Assembly (NCBI RefSeq): GCF_004345855.1
Contig: NZ_SLXN01000005.1
Coordinates: forward strand, 124,001 to 188,000
DNA length: 64,000 nt
Direction of reading: 5' to 3'
From: Sphingomonas sp. BK235
Lineage (GTDB): Bacteria; Pseudomonadota; Alphaproteobacteria; Sphingomonadales; Sphingomonadaceae
The notes beneath the pieces were generated by a model, which saw only the letters and a program-made list of their open reading frames with translations, ran no database searches and was not told where the DNA came from. Shown one piece after another: positions 37,865-47,038 of this stretch (its first letter is position 1; the number at the start of each line of letters is the position of its first letter). Position numbers and translations under genes: made by a program.

Positions 37865-39783
37865 AGCGGCAGCGGCATCCACGGCCCCACCGCCTTGGGC
37901 AGGATCACCGTGGCGGCGTGGCGGATCGTCATCATCTGCCCCTGCAGCAGCGTCATCGCCGCGTCGGTCTGGAGCATCTCCATGCGGACGCTCATCGTCA
38001 GCCCGCGCGCGGTGAGCATCGCCGGGGTGAGGTCGAGCCGCGTCGGCCCCGAGGTGGCGTGGATCCCGGCGGCGTCGATCACGATCGTGTTGCCGCCGAC
38101 GCGCAGCGTGAGCCGCCGCGCCGCCTCGATCGTGACGTCGCCGCGCCGCGCGGTGAGCGTCGAGTCGCCCGTCTCCACCACGGTGTCGTCGTCGCGATAG
38201 ACGGTGGTGCTGCGATCGCGCTGGACGCGTGCCTCGTCGTCGAGCAGCACCTCGGTCAGGCGATTGCGTTGCGCGCGCAGATACACCTGCTCGGCGCCGC
38301 CCTCGTCGTCGAACATCAGCTCGTTGTAGCCGGGGCCGCGCGGCGTCGCGCGCGCGCCGGCATAGCTGCCGGTGCGCCCGATCGTGCGCGAGCGATAGAC
38401 CGAGCGCGAGCGATGGCGCGGCAGGCCGTAGGGCGGGGCGTGGCGTGAATTGTAGACGCGCCCGGTGACGATCGGACGATCGGGGTTGCCGTCGAGGAAG
38501 TCGACGATCACCTCCTCGTCGGTGCGCGGCAGCGTGACATGGCCGAACCCCGCCCCCGCCGACGGATAGGAGAGCCGCAGCCAGCACGAGCGCGCCGCCT
38601 CCGGCGCCTCGTCGGCGCGCCCCCACAGGAAGCGCACGCGGACGCGCCCGAGCCGGTCGACATGGCTGTCGTCGGCGCCGCCCGCGACGACCACCGCGGT
38701 CTCCGGTCCGGCGTGCGGCGCGGGCGTGGCGATGGCGGAGCGCCAGCGCGTGTCGCTGGTCACCGCCTCCAGCACGACGCGGCGCGGCGCGGCGGTCGCG
38801 CCCGAGCGGAACGGCTCGGCCTCCACCGTATAGTCCAGCGCGGTGACGACGAACTCGTCGCCGCGCCCGAACGCATCGTCCGAATCGAGCCGGAAGCGCG
38901 CGCCGCAGCTCAGCCCGATCGCGTCGCCCGTCCCCGAATAGACCCGTCGCCGCGCGCGCGACGCCTCCAGCGCGACGCGCGCCCAATGCTGCGCGAGCGC
39001 GGGTTCGACGAAATCGCCGCTGTAGTCGTACACCTCCTGCGTGTCGGCCGGGATCGTCGCGCCGCCATCGGCCGCGCCCTGGCGCGTGCTGCTGGTCTCA
39101 TGGTCGAAGCTGCGCAGCAGGAAGCGGCGCTCGCCGTCGGCGCGGACATGTTCGTGCCAGTTCCACAAGGCCCCCGCGAGCCCGCCACCCGCGACGCGAT
39201 CGGGGCGCAGCCTGATCGCCTCATGGCCCGGCGCGGGGCGGTGCGCGGCGGGTGCATCGCACAGCACCAGCACGTGTTCGTCGCGGCGGTGCTCGAAGAA
39301 GTAGTAGATCCCCTCGCGCTCCATCACGCGCGAGACGAAGGCGAAGTCGCTCTCGCGATATTGCGTGGTGTAGGGGCGCGGGCGGTAGCGGCCCGAGAGC
39401 CGGCCATAATCGACGCGCCGGCCCTGGTCGGCGAGCACCTGCTTGACGATGTCGAGCCCGGTCATGTCCTCGAACACGCGATAGGCGCGGTTGTGCGCGA
39501 GCGCGTAGAGCCAGGGGCGCAGCGTGAGCGCATAGTGATAGCCCTGGTCCTCCTCGGCGAGGAAATGCGCCTCGGTCAGCAAGGCATGGAACCGGCGTAC
39601 CGGCTTGCCGAGGTCGAAAACCTCGATCATTGCCCGCTTGCCGAGGCTCTTCGCCAAGTCCACGCGCGCGGCGGCGATGATCTCGGCCTCGATCTCGAAC
39701 AATTCGCCCAGCCGTTCGCGGCTGCGGAACGCGACAAGATCGATGTCGCAGCCGATGCTGATCTCTATGGTGGCCTGACGCAT
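37861..39783 (-). CDS. vgrG: T6SS spike protein VgrG
   Basis: VgrG trimers form the puncturing tip of the T6SS tube. The 640-residue protein has the gp27-like part (about 1-400; YRESDFAFVSRVMEREGIYYFFEH) and the gp5-like OB domain (about 395-475; VDRLGRVRVRFLWGR, FLDGNPDRPIVTGRVYN). A C-terminal needle region follows (to about 600). The short tail of about 40 residues is unusually rich in Met, Thr and Gln and ends PWMPLPL, with no recognisable effector domain. It heads the inverted block and is divergent from tssA across a 116-bp gap. Length is that of a non-extended VgrG. Confidence 0.93.
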   Translation of the reverse strand: MRQATIEISIGCDIDLVAFRSRERLGELFEIEAEIIAAARVDLAKSLGKRAMIEVFDLGKPVRRFHALLTEAHFLAEEDQGYHYALTLRPWLYALAHNRAYRVFEDMTGLDIVKQVLADQGRRVDYGRLSGRYRPRPYTTQYRESDFAFVSRVMEREGIYYFFEHRRDEHVLVLCDAPAAHRPAPGHEAIRLRPDRVAGGGLAGALWNWHEHVRADGERRFLLRSFDHETSSTRQGAADGGATIPADTQEVYDYSGDFVEPALAQHWARVALEASRARRRVYSGTGDAIGLSCGARFRLDSDDAFGRGDEFVVTALDYTVEAEPFRSGATAAPRRVVLEAVTSDTRWRSAIATPAPHAGPETAVVVAGGADDSHVDRLGRVRVRFLWGRADEAPEAARSCWLRLSYPSAGAGFGHVTLPRTDEEVIVDFLDGNPDRPIVTGRVYNSRHAPPYGLPRHRSRSVYRSRTIGRTGSYAGARATPRGPGYNELMFDDEGGAEQVYLRAQRNRLTEVLLDDEARVQRDRSTTVYRDDDTVVETGDSTLTARRGDVTIEAARRLTLRVGGNTIVIDAAGIHATSGPTRLDLTPAMLTARGLTMSVRMEMLQTDAAMTLLQGQMMTIRHAATVILPKAVGPWMPLPL

Positions 39784-39899
39784 CAGCGGCTGTTCCTCGA
39801 ACTTGTTTCAATCGTCGCACAAGCCGCGTTGAGCGCGGCGCGGCGGGCCGGTACGATCGCGGCGACAGCGACGCTCGCCGCGATACGGAGCCTGCCCCC
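39784..39899. promoter_or_regulatory. Divergent intergenic region between vgrG and tssA
   Basis: The 116 bp must carry promoters for the inverted vgrG block and for tssA. No consensus -35/-10 pair is convincing. The right half contains GGTACGATCGCGGC (39850-39863), related to a motif found upstream of tssB, but CGATCG cores are frequent in this genome, so the link is weak. Confidence 0.35.
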
Positions 39900-40898
39900 A
39901 TGACCCTCGACCTCGACCGCCTGCTGGCGCCCGTCTCCGCGGACGATCCCACCGGCCCCGACCTGGCCTATGACCCGCAACGCCACGCGATCGAGCAGGC
40001 GTTCGACGCCCCCGTCTCGATCGACGCCAACGGCGAGGCGGGCGCGGAGGGCGAGACCGACTGGCGCCGGATCGTCGACGCGATCGACGCGCAGAGCGCG
40101 CGGACCAAGGACGTGTGGCTCGCGGTGTATCTGTGCCGCGCCGGCGCGCGCGCGGGGGTGCTCGACCTGGTCGGCACCGGCGCGGCCTATCTCGCCGGGC
40201 TGATCGAGCGCTATTGGGACGCGGTTCACCCGCGGCTGGAGGAATATGGCGTCGAGGGGCGCACCGGCGCGTGCGACACGCTGGTGCATTTCGCCGCCTT
40301 CACCGGCCCGCTGCGCCATGTCGCGCTGCTCGACCATCCGCGCCACGGCCGCTTCACCGGCGCCGATCTGCACCGCTTCCAGCAGCACGGCGAGGCGGAA
40401 CCGGGTTATGGCGCCTTCCGCGCGACGCTCGACGAGCCCGAGAGCCTGGAGCGGCTCGCCGCGGCGGCGGCGCAGCTCGACACGATCGCCGCGCATTTCC
40501 ACGCGATCGACGCCGCGCTGGCGCAGCGGGCGGGGGCGGGCGCGGGGACCAGCTTCGCCCCGCTCCATGCCGCGGTGGCGGAGATCGGCGCGGCCGCGCG
40601 CGGCTTTCTCCCCGCCGCGCCGGTCGACGCCGCCGAGCCCGCGGCGGCGGAGGACGCGGCACCGGTGGCGACGCGCGGGGTCGGCGGCACGGTGCGCTCG
40701 CGCGACGACGTGGTGCGCGCGATCGACCTCGCGATCGATTATTACCGCCGCGCCGAGCCGCACAGCCCGGTGCCGCTGCTGCTCGGGCGCGCGCGCGAGT
40801 GGGTCCATCGCGACTTCCTGGAGGTGCTGGAGGATATCGCCCCCAACGCGCTCGGCGACGCGCGCCAGCTCCTGCATTTCCGCGGCGGGGCGGGCTGA
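39900..40898 (+). CDS. tssA: T6SS protein TssA
   Basis: TssA primes sheath and tube assembly at the baseplate. The 332-residue protein has the ImpA N-terminal domain (about 1-120; LLAPVSADDPTGPDLAYD, WLAVYLCRAGARAG, YWDAVHPRLEEYGVEGR). A shorter, Ala-rich C-terminal part ends with RAREWVHRDFLEVLEDIAPNAL. It lacks the long C-terminal ring domain of the enterobacterial form, so it is a short TssA variant. It is separated from tssB by a 313-bp gap, unlike the overlapping genes downstream. Confidence 0.9.
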   Translation: MTLDLDRLLAPVSADDPTGPDLAYDPQRHAIEQAFDAPVSIDANGEAGAEGETDWRRIVDAIDAQSARTKDVWLAVYLCRAGARAGVLDLVGTGAAYLAGLIERYWDAVHPRLEEYGVEGRTGACDTLVHFAAFTGPLRHVALLDHPRHGRFTGADLHRFQQHGEAEPGYGAFRATLDEPESLERLAAAAAQLDTIAAHFHAIDAALAQRAGAGAGTSFAPLHAAVAEIGAAARGFLPAAPVDAAEPAAAEDAAPVATRGVGGTVRSRDDVVRAIDLAIDYYRRAEPHSPVPLLLGRAREWVHRDFLEVLEDIAPNALGDARQLLHFRGGAG

Positions 40899-41211
40899 GC
40901 CGCGCGCGCGCGCCGTGCCGCGGCATGGCGATGGCGGGCGGGGGCAGAGCGGCGGCGGGGTCATGGCGGGAGACGATCTTCGTTCGGGCGGATGATGTCG
41001 GCGACCGTGCCGGCGCTGTGCTTCGATACGATGGCGAAGGTGTTGCGATCGTAACCTGCCGGCTTCGTCCCGCCTCCGCCCAGTCGAGGGCGTGACAATC
41101 GTAACGCTCGCACCGGACTTTGACATCAGCCGGACAGGCACGACCCGCACAAGCAAGATCGAACGGCGCGCCCGACGTGTCGTCCTCTATCACCAGCGCA
41201 GCGAGGTCATC
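40899..41211 (+). promoter_or_regulatory. 313-bp gap before tssB with repeated operator-like sites
   Basis: No gene is credible here; an open frame running into tssB from 41092 is not needed. A near-palindrome GTTGCGATCGTAAC (41042-41055) has a related half-site GTGACAATCGTAAC at 41092-41105, so ATCGTAAC recurs at exactly 50 bp spacing. A perfect -35-like TTGACA lies at 41120-41125, but the -10 at 17-18 bp is poor, as expected for an activator-dependent promoter. This is the likely control region of the tssB-hcp-clpV operon (inference). Confidence 0.45.
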
Positions 41212-41751
41212 ATGGTGTCGGCGAAAGGCGGTCAGCGCTTCATCAAGGAAAATCGCGCACCACGCGTCCACATCGAATATGAGGTGGAAACCTATGGCGC
41301 GCGGCAGAAGATCGAGCTGCCGTTCGTGATGGGCGTGATGTCCGACCTGTCGGGCAAGTCGCTGGTCGAGAAGAAGTCGCTCCCCGATCGCGATTTCGTC
41401 GAGTTCGACATGGACAATTTCGACGAGCGCATGGAGCGGATCGCGCCGCGCGTCGCCTTCGCGGTGGAGAATACGCTCACCGGCGAGGGGCGGCTCGGGG
41501 TCGATCTCGGCTTCGAGACGCTGGAAGATTTCAACCCCGGGCGGATCGCGCGCCGCGTCCCCGCGCTGGCGCGGCTGCTGGAGGCGCGCGAGCAGCTCAA
41601 CGACCTGATGCTCTACATGGACGGCAAGGCGGGCGCGCAGGCGCTGCTCGACCAGCTGCTGCGCGACCCCGCGCTGCTGGAGACGCTCGCGGCCGAGCGC
41701 GCCGCGGCGGCGCCGGAGCCGGCGCCCGCCGACGCCGACCGCGACGACTGA
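41212..41751 (+). CDS. tssB: T6SS contractile sheath small subunit TssB (VipA)
   Basis: TssB pairs with TssC to build the contractile sheath. The 179-residue protein has the family features ENRAPRVHIEYEVE, KIELPFVMGVMSDLSG and the FVEFDMDNFDERM stretch. The open frame begins 120 bp earlier, but the ATG at 41212 gives the usual N-terminus (MVSAKGGQRFIKENRAPR) and length, with GCGAGG just upstream. The C-terminus is Ala/Pro/Asp-rich. It is followed by tssC after 22 bp. Confidence 0.93.
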   Translation: MVSAKGGQRFIKENRAPRVHIEYEVETYGARQKIELPFVMGVMSDLSGKSLVEKKSLPDRDFVEFDMDNFDERMERIAPRVAFAVENTLTGEGRLGVDLGFETLEDFNPGRIARRVPALARLLEAREQLNDLMLYMDGKAGAQALLDQLLRDPALLETLAAERAAAAPEPAPADADRDD

Positions 41752-41773
41752 CCCCCTTTCCGCCCAGGAGACG

Positions 41774-43270
41774 ATGATGGCCGAGCACGCCCTCCAGTCC
41801 GCCCCGACCGCCGCGCCCGCGACGATCGGCGACACCGACGATTTCGCGCTGCTGCTCCAGAAGGAGTTCCGCCCCGGCAGCGATGCCAAGCAGGATCGCA
41901 TCGAGCAGGCAGTGCGGACGCTGGCGCAGCGCGCGCTGGAAGACGCCGCGGTGATCGGCGACGACGTCTATATGACGGTGGACGCGCTCAAGGCCGCGAT
42001 CGACCGCAAGCTGTCCGTCCAGATCAACGCGATCCTCCACCACCCCGAGTTCCAGGCGATGGAATCGGCGTGGCGCGGGCTGTGGTATCTGGTCGGCAAC
42101 ACCTCGACCGGCAAGGATCTCAAGATCCGCGTGCTCAACGTCTCCAAGGAGGAGATGCGGCGCCAGTTCCGCCAGTATCGCGACGCCGCCTGGGACCAGA
42201 GCCCGCTGTTCAAGAAGGTCTATGAGGCGGAGTTCGGCCAGCTCGGCGGCCAGCCCTATGGCGCGATCGTGTGCGACTATACGTTCGATCACGGCGGCCC
42301 CGACATCGAGGTGATGAAGGGCCTGTCCAAGATCGGCGCGGCCGCGCACGCGCCGTTCATCGCCGCGGCCGGCCCCAAGCTGATCGGCATGGACAGCTGG
42401 CGCGAGCTCGCCAACCCGCGCGATCTGGCCAAGCAGTTCGAGGCGACCGATTACATGGCGTGGCGCTCGTTCCGCGCCTCCAACGACAGCCGCTACATGG
42501 CGCTGACGCTGCCGCGCTTCCTCGGGCGCCCGCTCTACGGCGCCGAGTCCGATCCGGTGGAGGATTTCGCCTTCGAGGAAGAGGCCGCGGGCGAGCACGA
42601 CCGCTATCTGTGGCTCAACGCCTCCTACGCGCTGGGCGTGCGGATCACCGAGGCGTTCAAGACCTACGGCTGGTGTACCCGCATCCGCGGCGTGGAATCG
42701 GGTGGCACGGTGGAGGACCTGCCCACCGCCTTGTTCCCCACCGACGAGGGCGGCGTGGACGCCAAATGCCCGACCGAGATCGCCATCTCGGACCGGCGCG
42801 AGGCCGAATTGTCCAAGGTCGGGCTGATGGCGCTGGTGCATCGCAAGAACACCGACCATGCCACCTTCATCGGCGCGCAGACGCTCCACGCGCCCAAGGC
42901 CTATGAGGATCCCAACGCCACCGCCAACGCCAATCTGTCGGCGCGGCTGCCCTATATCTTCGCGAGCTGCCGCTTCGCGCATTACCTGAAATGCATGGTG
43001 CGCGACTGGATCGGCGGCACCCGCGAGGCGCCCCAGCTCGAGCGCGACCTGCAGAGCTGGATCATGCAATATGTCGATCTCCAGCCCGAACATTCAGACG
43101 AGAACACCAAGGCGCGCAAGCCGCTGAAACAGGCCGCGGTGGAGGTCATCCCCGACCCCGAGAACCCGGGTTATTATCGCGGGCTGTTCCGCATGGTGCC
43201 GCACTACCAGCTGGAGGGCATGGACGTGTCGCTCAGCATGGTCTCGCGGCTGCCCAAGGCGCCGAACTGA
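41774..43270 (+). CDS. tssC: T6SS contractile sheath large subunit TssC (VipB)
   Basis: TssC is the larger sheath subunit and is recycled by ClpV. The 498-residue protein has the conserved ILHHPEFQAMESAWRGLWYL, the region FRASNDSRYMALTLPRFLGR and the C-terminal DPENPGYYRGLFRMVPHYQLEGM. Two ATG codons are in tandem; AGGAG lies 3 or 6 bp before them, so the second (41777) may be the actual start. It is close behind tssB and 63 bp before hcp. Confidence 0.96.
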   Translation: MMAEHALQSAPTAAPATIGDTDDFALLLQKEFRPGSDAKQDRIEQAVRTLAQRALEDAAVIGDDVYMTVDALKAAIDRKLSVQINAILHHPEFQAMESAWRGLWYLVGNTSTGKDLKIRVLNVSKEEMRRQFRQYRDAAWDQSPLFKKVYEAEFGQLGGQPYGAIVCDYTFDHGGPDIEVMKGLSKIGAAAHAPFIAAAGPKLIGMDSWRELANPRDLAKQFEATDYMAWRSFRASNDSRYMALTLPRFLGRPLYGAESDPVEDFAFEEEAAGEHDRYLWLNASYALGVRITEAFKTYGWCTRIRGVESGGTVEDLPTALFPTDEGGVDAKCPTEIAISDRREAELSKVGLMALVHRKNTDHATFIGAQTLHAPKAYEDPNATANANLSARLPYIFASCRFAHYLKCMVRDWIGGTREAPQLERDLQSWIMQYVDLQPEHSDENTKARKPLKQAAVEVIPDPENPGYYRGLFRMVPHYQLEGMDVSLSMVSRLPKAPN

Positions 43271-43333
43271 GCGCGCAGCCGCGCCGCCCCCGCATCATCG
43301 ATCCCATGAGCGCAACGCGCAGAGGAGTGAACC

Positions 43334-43819
43334 GTGGCAGTTGAAATGTTCCTGAAGCTCGCCGGCTGTGACGGCGAGTCGATCGCGACCGGGCACGAGG
43401 GCGAGATCGAGTTGCTCGGCTGGAACTGGGGCGTCAGCAACCAGGGCAGCTCGAGCATGGGCGGCGGCTCGGGCACGGGCAAGGCGTCGTTCCACGATCT
43501 CAGCATCACCAAATATGTCGACAAGGCGACCGCGACGATCCTGAGCAATTGCGCCAAGGGCAATCACTTCACCACCGGCACGCTGATCTGCCGCAAGGTC
43601 GGCGGCGACACGCCGCTGGAATATATGAAGATCGACATGGACCAGGTGTTCGTGAGCGGGGTGCAGCACAGCGGCAATCCGGGCGACGAGCTAACGGTCG
43701 AGAGCGTCACGCTCAACTTCGCCAAGGTCGACGTGACCTACCAGCCGCAGGGCGCGCAGGGTCGCGCGGCGGGCAGCGTCCCGTTCAAATGGGACATCCG
43801 CAAGAACCAGTCGGCCTGA
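43334..43819 (+). CDS. hcp: T6SS tube protein Hcp (TssD)
   Basis: Hcp forms stacked hexameric rings of the inner tube and is secreted. The 161-residue protein has the family pattern MAVEMFLKLAGCDGES, IELLGWNWGVSNQG, FHDLSITKYVDKAT and the C-terminal LNFAKVDVTYQPQ. It is normal in length with no C-terminal effector extension. The start is GTG with an AGAGGAG ribosome site 6 bp before it. Being downstream of the sheath genes is the usual order. Confidence 0.95.
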   Translation: MAVEMFLKLAGCDGESIATGHEGEIELLGWNWGVSNQGSSSMGGGSGTGKASFHDLSITKYVDKATATILSNCAKGNHFTTGTLICRKVGGDTPLEYMKIDMDQVFVSGVQHSGNPGDELTVESVTLNFAKVDVTYQPQGAQGRAAGSVPFKWDIRKNQSA

Positions 43820-43851
43820 CCGCGGCGACGCGATCGGACGGAGGAGCAGGC

Positions 43852-44658
43852 ATGGCGGTCGAGACCGACACCCGCGAGATCACCGCCGACGCGCAGCTGC
43901 GCGCGGGCGAGGTGGACGGTGCGACCGCCACGTTGCGCGCGCGGCTGCGGCTGCGCCCCGACGACCGTCGCGCGCGGATGTTCCTGTTCCAGCTGCTGTG
44001 CGTCGCGGGCGACTGGGACCGTGCGCGCGCGCAACTGGATCTGCTGGCGCAGCTCGCGCCCGAGACGCGGATGCTCGCCACCGCTTATGGTCAGGCGATC
44101 GGCGGCGAGATCGCGCGCGCCGCGGCGATGCGCGGCGAGGATCCCGCGCCGCTGCTGCGCGCCTCGCCCGGCTGGGCGCTCGACCTCGCCAACGCCTTCG
44201 CCGCCGACGCGCGCGGCGCCGCCGAGATGCGCGCGCGCGCCTTCGCCGCGGCGCCCGACCTGCCCGGCACGATCGACGGGCGCGCCTTCTCCTATCTCTA
44301 CGACGGCGACGGCCGCTTCGGCCCGACGTTCGAGGCGATCGTCGCCGGGCGCTGGGGGCTGCTGCCCTTCTGCGTCGTCGAGGAGATCCGTACCGAGGGG
44401 CCGGTCGACCTGCGCGACCTCGTCTGGCTTCCCGCCGAGATCCGGCTGCGCGACGGCGGCGCGGTCGCGGCCTTGCTCCCCGCGCGCTATCCCGGCAGCG
44501 AGCGCGCGGAGGACGACCGGCTGCGGCTCGCGCGCCGCACCGACTGGTCCGGCGCGGGCGACGCGCGCGGCATCGGCCAGCGGGTGTGGACCACCGACCG
44601 CGGCGAGGAGATCGGGCTGCTCGGCTTCCGCCACCTGCGCTTCGCCCCGCTGTCGTGA
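43852..44658 (+). CDS. tagJ: T6SS accessory protein TagJ (ImpE family)
   Basis: A 268-residue cytoplasmic protein of the ImpE/TagJ family. The N-terminal half is helical and TPR-like (ADAQLRAGEVDGATATLRAR, LFQLLCVAGDWDRARAQLDLL). The C-terminal half has IDGRAFSYLYDGDGRFGP and WGLLPFCVVEEI. In Pseudomonas TagJ binds the N-terminus of the sheath protein TssB and helps ClpV-driven disassembly. It is found in T6SS loci that also have ClpV of the matching type. GGAGGAG precedes the start; its stop overlaps tssE by GTGA. Confidence 0.88.
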   Translation: MAVETDTREITADAQLRAGEVDGATATLRARLRLRPDDRRARMFLFQLLCVAGDWDRARAQLDLLAQLAPETRMLATAYGQAIGGEIARAAAMRGEDPAPLLRASPGWALDLANAFAADARGAAEMRARAFAAAPDLPGTIDGRAFSYLYDGDGRFGPTFEAIVAGRWGLLPFCVVEEIRTEGPVDLRDLVWLPAEIRLRDGGAVAALLPARYPGSERAEDDRLRLARRTDWSGAGDARGIGQRVWTTDRGEEIGLLGFRHLRFAPLS

Positions 44659-45164
44659 CCCAGCGGATCAACCCGACCCTGTTCGACAAGCTGGTCGCCG
44701 ACCGCGCCGCCGAGGACGCGGCCGCGGCGCCGGACGAGGGCGCGCGCTTCCACGTCGTGCCGCGGATCGAGCGGTTCAACGAGACCGCGCTGCGCGCGAC
44801 GCTGCTGCGCGAGCTCGCCTGGTTGCTCAACACCACGGGGCTCGCCGCGGTGCAGGACCTCTCCGCCGCGCCCGAGGTGATGACCTCGACGCTCAACTAC
44901 GGACTGGGCGATCTCAGCGGCACGCTGCTGACCCGCCCCGGCGTGCAGGCGCGCGCGCGCGACATGCGCGAGGCGATCGCGCGCTACGAACCGCGCATCG
45001 CGCGCGGCTCGCTCGAGGTCGAGCCCGCCGCCGCGGCGCCGCGGCCCAACAGCGTCGGCTTCGTGATCCGCGGCGACGTCTCCGCCGCGGTGCAGACGCT
45101 GCCGGTCGAGATCCGCACCGAGGTCGACGTCGACACCGGCGCGGCGCGCGTCGGGGAGGGCTGA
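44655..45164 (+). CDS. tssE: T6SS baseplate protein TssE (gp25-like)
   Basis: The 169-residue protein is the gp25-like wedge component of the baseplate. It has the expected REL-type core LRATLLRELAWLLNTTGL, GLGDLSGTLLTRPGVQ and ARDMREAIARYEPRIARG, then a C-terminal beta part. The GTG start and the stop overlap both neighbours, giving a continuous coupled run from tagJ to tssF. Confidence 0.88.
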   Translation: MTQRINPTLFDKLVADRAAEDAAAAPDEGARFHVVPRIERFNETALRATLLRELAWLLNTTGLAAVQDLSAAPEVMTSTLNYGLGDLSGTLLTRPGVQARARDMREAIARYEPRIARGSLEVEPAAAAPRPNSVGFVIRGDVSAAVQTLPVEIRTEVDVDTGAARVGEG

Positions 45165-47038
45165 TGGACCCCCGGCTGCTCGACGCGTATAACGACGAAC
45201 TGGTCCACCTGCGCGAGACCGCGCGACGGTTCGGCGAGGAGCATCCCGCGGTGGCGGGGCGGCTCGGGCTGGGCGCGGGGGCGGACGTCGACCCGCACGT
45301 CGAGCGGCTGCTCGAGGGCGTCGCCTTCCTCGGCGCGCGCGTCCAGCTCAAGCTGCGCGACCAGTTCCCCGACTTCACCCAGCATCTGCTCCAGCTGATC
45401 CAGCCGCATTATCTCGCGCCGATGCCGTCGATCTGCATCGTCGGCTTCGAGCCGCGCGAGGGCGACGCCGCGCTGGCGGAGGGGGTGACGATCGCGCGCC
45501 ACACCCGGCTCCACGCCACCGCCGCCGACCGCGACGGCACGCCGGTGACCTTCCGCACCGGGCAGGACGTGACGCTGTGGCCGATCCGCGTCGCGGCGGT
45601 GGACTATCTCGCCACGCGCACCGCGGTGGCGCCCTATCTGGGCGCGATGCCGGCGGGCGAGACGATCGAGGCGGCGGTGCGGCTGCGCGTGGAGACCACC
45701 ACGGGCGCGCCGCTCGCCGCGCTGCCGCTCGACACGCTGCCGCTGTATCTGGACGGGGCGGGCGTGGTCCCGGGCGAACTCTACCGCCAGCTCATCGGCG
45801 ATGCCGCCGCCGCCTTCGCGCTGCCGGTCGACGCGGCGCCGGGCGCGTGCGGCGCGGTGCCGCTGCCGCTGCCCGCGCAGCACGGGTTCGACGCGGCCTG
45901 CGCGCTGCTGCCCGACGAGCCGCGCGCCGGGCGCGGCTATCGCCTCCTGTCCGAATATGCCGCCTGTGCCGAGCGTTTCCTGTTCGTGCGCTTCGACGGG
46001 CTGCGTCGCGGCTTCGCCGCGCTGGGCGAGGCGCCGGCGTGCGACCTGATCGTGCCGCTGCGCCGCAGCGTTCCCGCGCTCGCCGGGGCGCTCGGCGCGG
46101 CGCATCTGCGCCCGTTCGCCACGCCCGCGATCAACCTGTTCGAGAAGCAGCTCGACCGCGTCCCGATCGGCGCGCTCGACCATGAGCGCCAGGTGATCGC
46201 GGATCGCGCGCGCCCGCTCGATTTCGAGGTGTATCGCCTGCTCTCGGTCACCGCGCACGGGCGCGACCCGCAGGACGCGCGCGCGGTGGCGCCGCTCTAC
46301 GATCATGCCGGGCAGCTCCATGACTGGAGCGAGGCGCTGTTCTACGTGACGCGGCTGCGCCACCGCCGGCTGTCGACGCGCGAGCGGCGGATGCGGCGAC
46401 GCGACGATTATGTCGGCACCGAGACCTGGCTCAGCCTCACCGCACCCGGCCGCCCCGACCGGCTCGGCGAGGTGACCGAGGTGTCCGCGCGCGCGCTGGT
46501 GACCAACCGCGAGCTGGCGGGCACGATCCGTACCGCCGGCGCCGCGCTGGTGGCGGAGGGCGTGCCCGCGCGCGCGATCACGCTGCTGCGCGCGCCGACC
46601 CGCCCGCGCCCGCCGCTCGGCATCGGCGACGCGGCCTGGCGCGTGGTCGCGCATCTGACGCCCAATTACACCGGCTTCGCGAGCGATCCCGCGGGTGACC
46701 CGGCGGTGCTGCGCCAGCATCTCGCGCTGTACGCGCGGATCGACGATCCCGCGTCGCGGCGCGCGGCCGACGGCGTCCGCTCGGTCCATGCCGCGCTGGT
46801 GTCGCGCCGCCTGCCCGATCGCGCGCGCCCCGCCTTCGTGCGCGGCACCCGGCTCACCGTCACGCTCGACGACGCCAGCTACGAGAACGGGCGGCTGTTC
46901 CTGTTCGGCGCGGTGCTGGAGCGCTTTCTCGCCGAATTCGCCAGCGTCAACGGCTTCGTCGAGACCGTCATCGAGACCGCGCAAGAGGGGAGGATCGCGA
47001 CATGGCCAGCGCGGCTCGGCCAGCGCCCGACCATCTGA
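45164..47038 (+). CDS. tssF: T6SS baseplate protein TssF
   Basis: TssF is the large baseplate wedge protein. The 624-residue product begins MDPRLLDAYNDELVHLRE and has ERLLEGVAFLGARVQLKL, FPDFTQHLLQLIQPHYLAP and the end region NGRLFLFGAVLERFLAEF. Length is normal. It starts in the TGATG overlap with tssE and overlaps the tssG start by 37 bp, so translation of the two is probably linked. Confidence 0.95.
   Translation: MDPRLLDAYNDELVHLRETARRFGEEHPAVAGRLGLGAGADVDPHVERLLEGVAFLGARVQLKLRDQFPDFTQHLLQLIQPHYLAPMPSICIVGFEPREGDAALAEGVTIARHTRLHATAADRDGTPVTFRTGQDVTLWPIRVAAVDYLATRTAVAPYLGAMPAGETIEAAVRLRVETTTGAPLAALPLDTLPLYLDGAGVVPGELYRQLIGDAAAAFALPVDAAPGACGAVPLPLPAQHGFDAACALLPDEPRAGRGYRLLSEYAACAERFLFVRFDGLRRGFAALGEAPACDLIVPLRRSVPALAGALGAAHLRPFATPAINLFEKQLDRVPIGALDHERQVIADRARPLDFEVYRLLSVTAHGRDPQDARAVAPLYDHAGQLHDWSEALFYVTRLRHRRLSTRERRMRRRDDYVGTETWLSLTAPGRPDRLGEVTEVSARALVTNRELAGTIRTAGAALVAEGVPARAITLLRAPTRPRPPLGIGDAAWRVVAHLTPNYTGFASDPAGDPAVLRQHLALYARIDDPASRRAADGVRSVHAALVSRRLPDRARPAFVRGTRLTVTLDDASYENGRLFLFGAVLERFLAEFASVNGFVETVIETAQEGRIATWPARLGQRPTI

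Noticed and set aside
41092..41211. N-terminal extension of TssB
   Set aside because: The extra 40 residues are Arg/Thr-rich, are not seen in TssB proteins as I know them, and overlap the putative control region.
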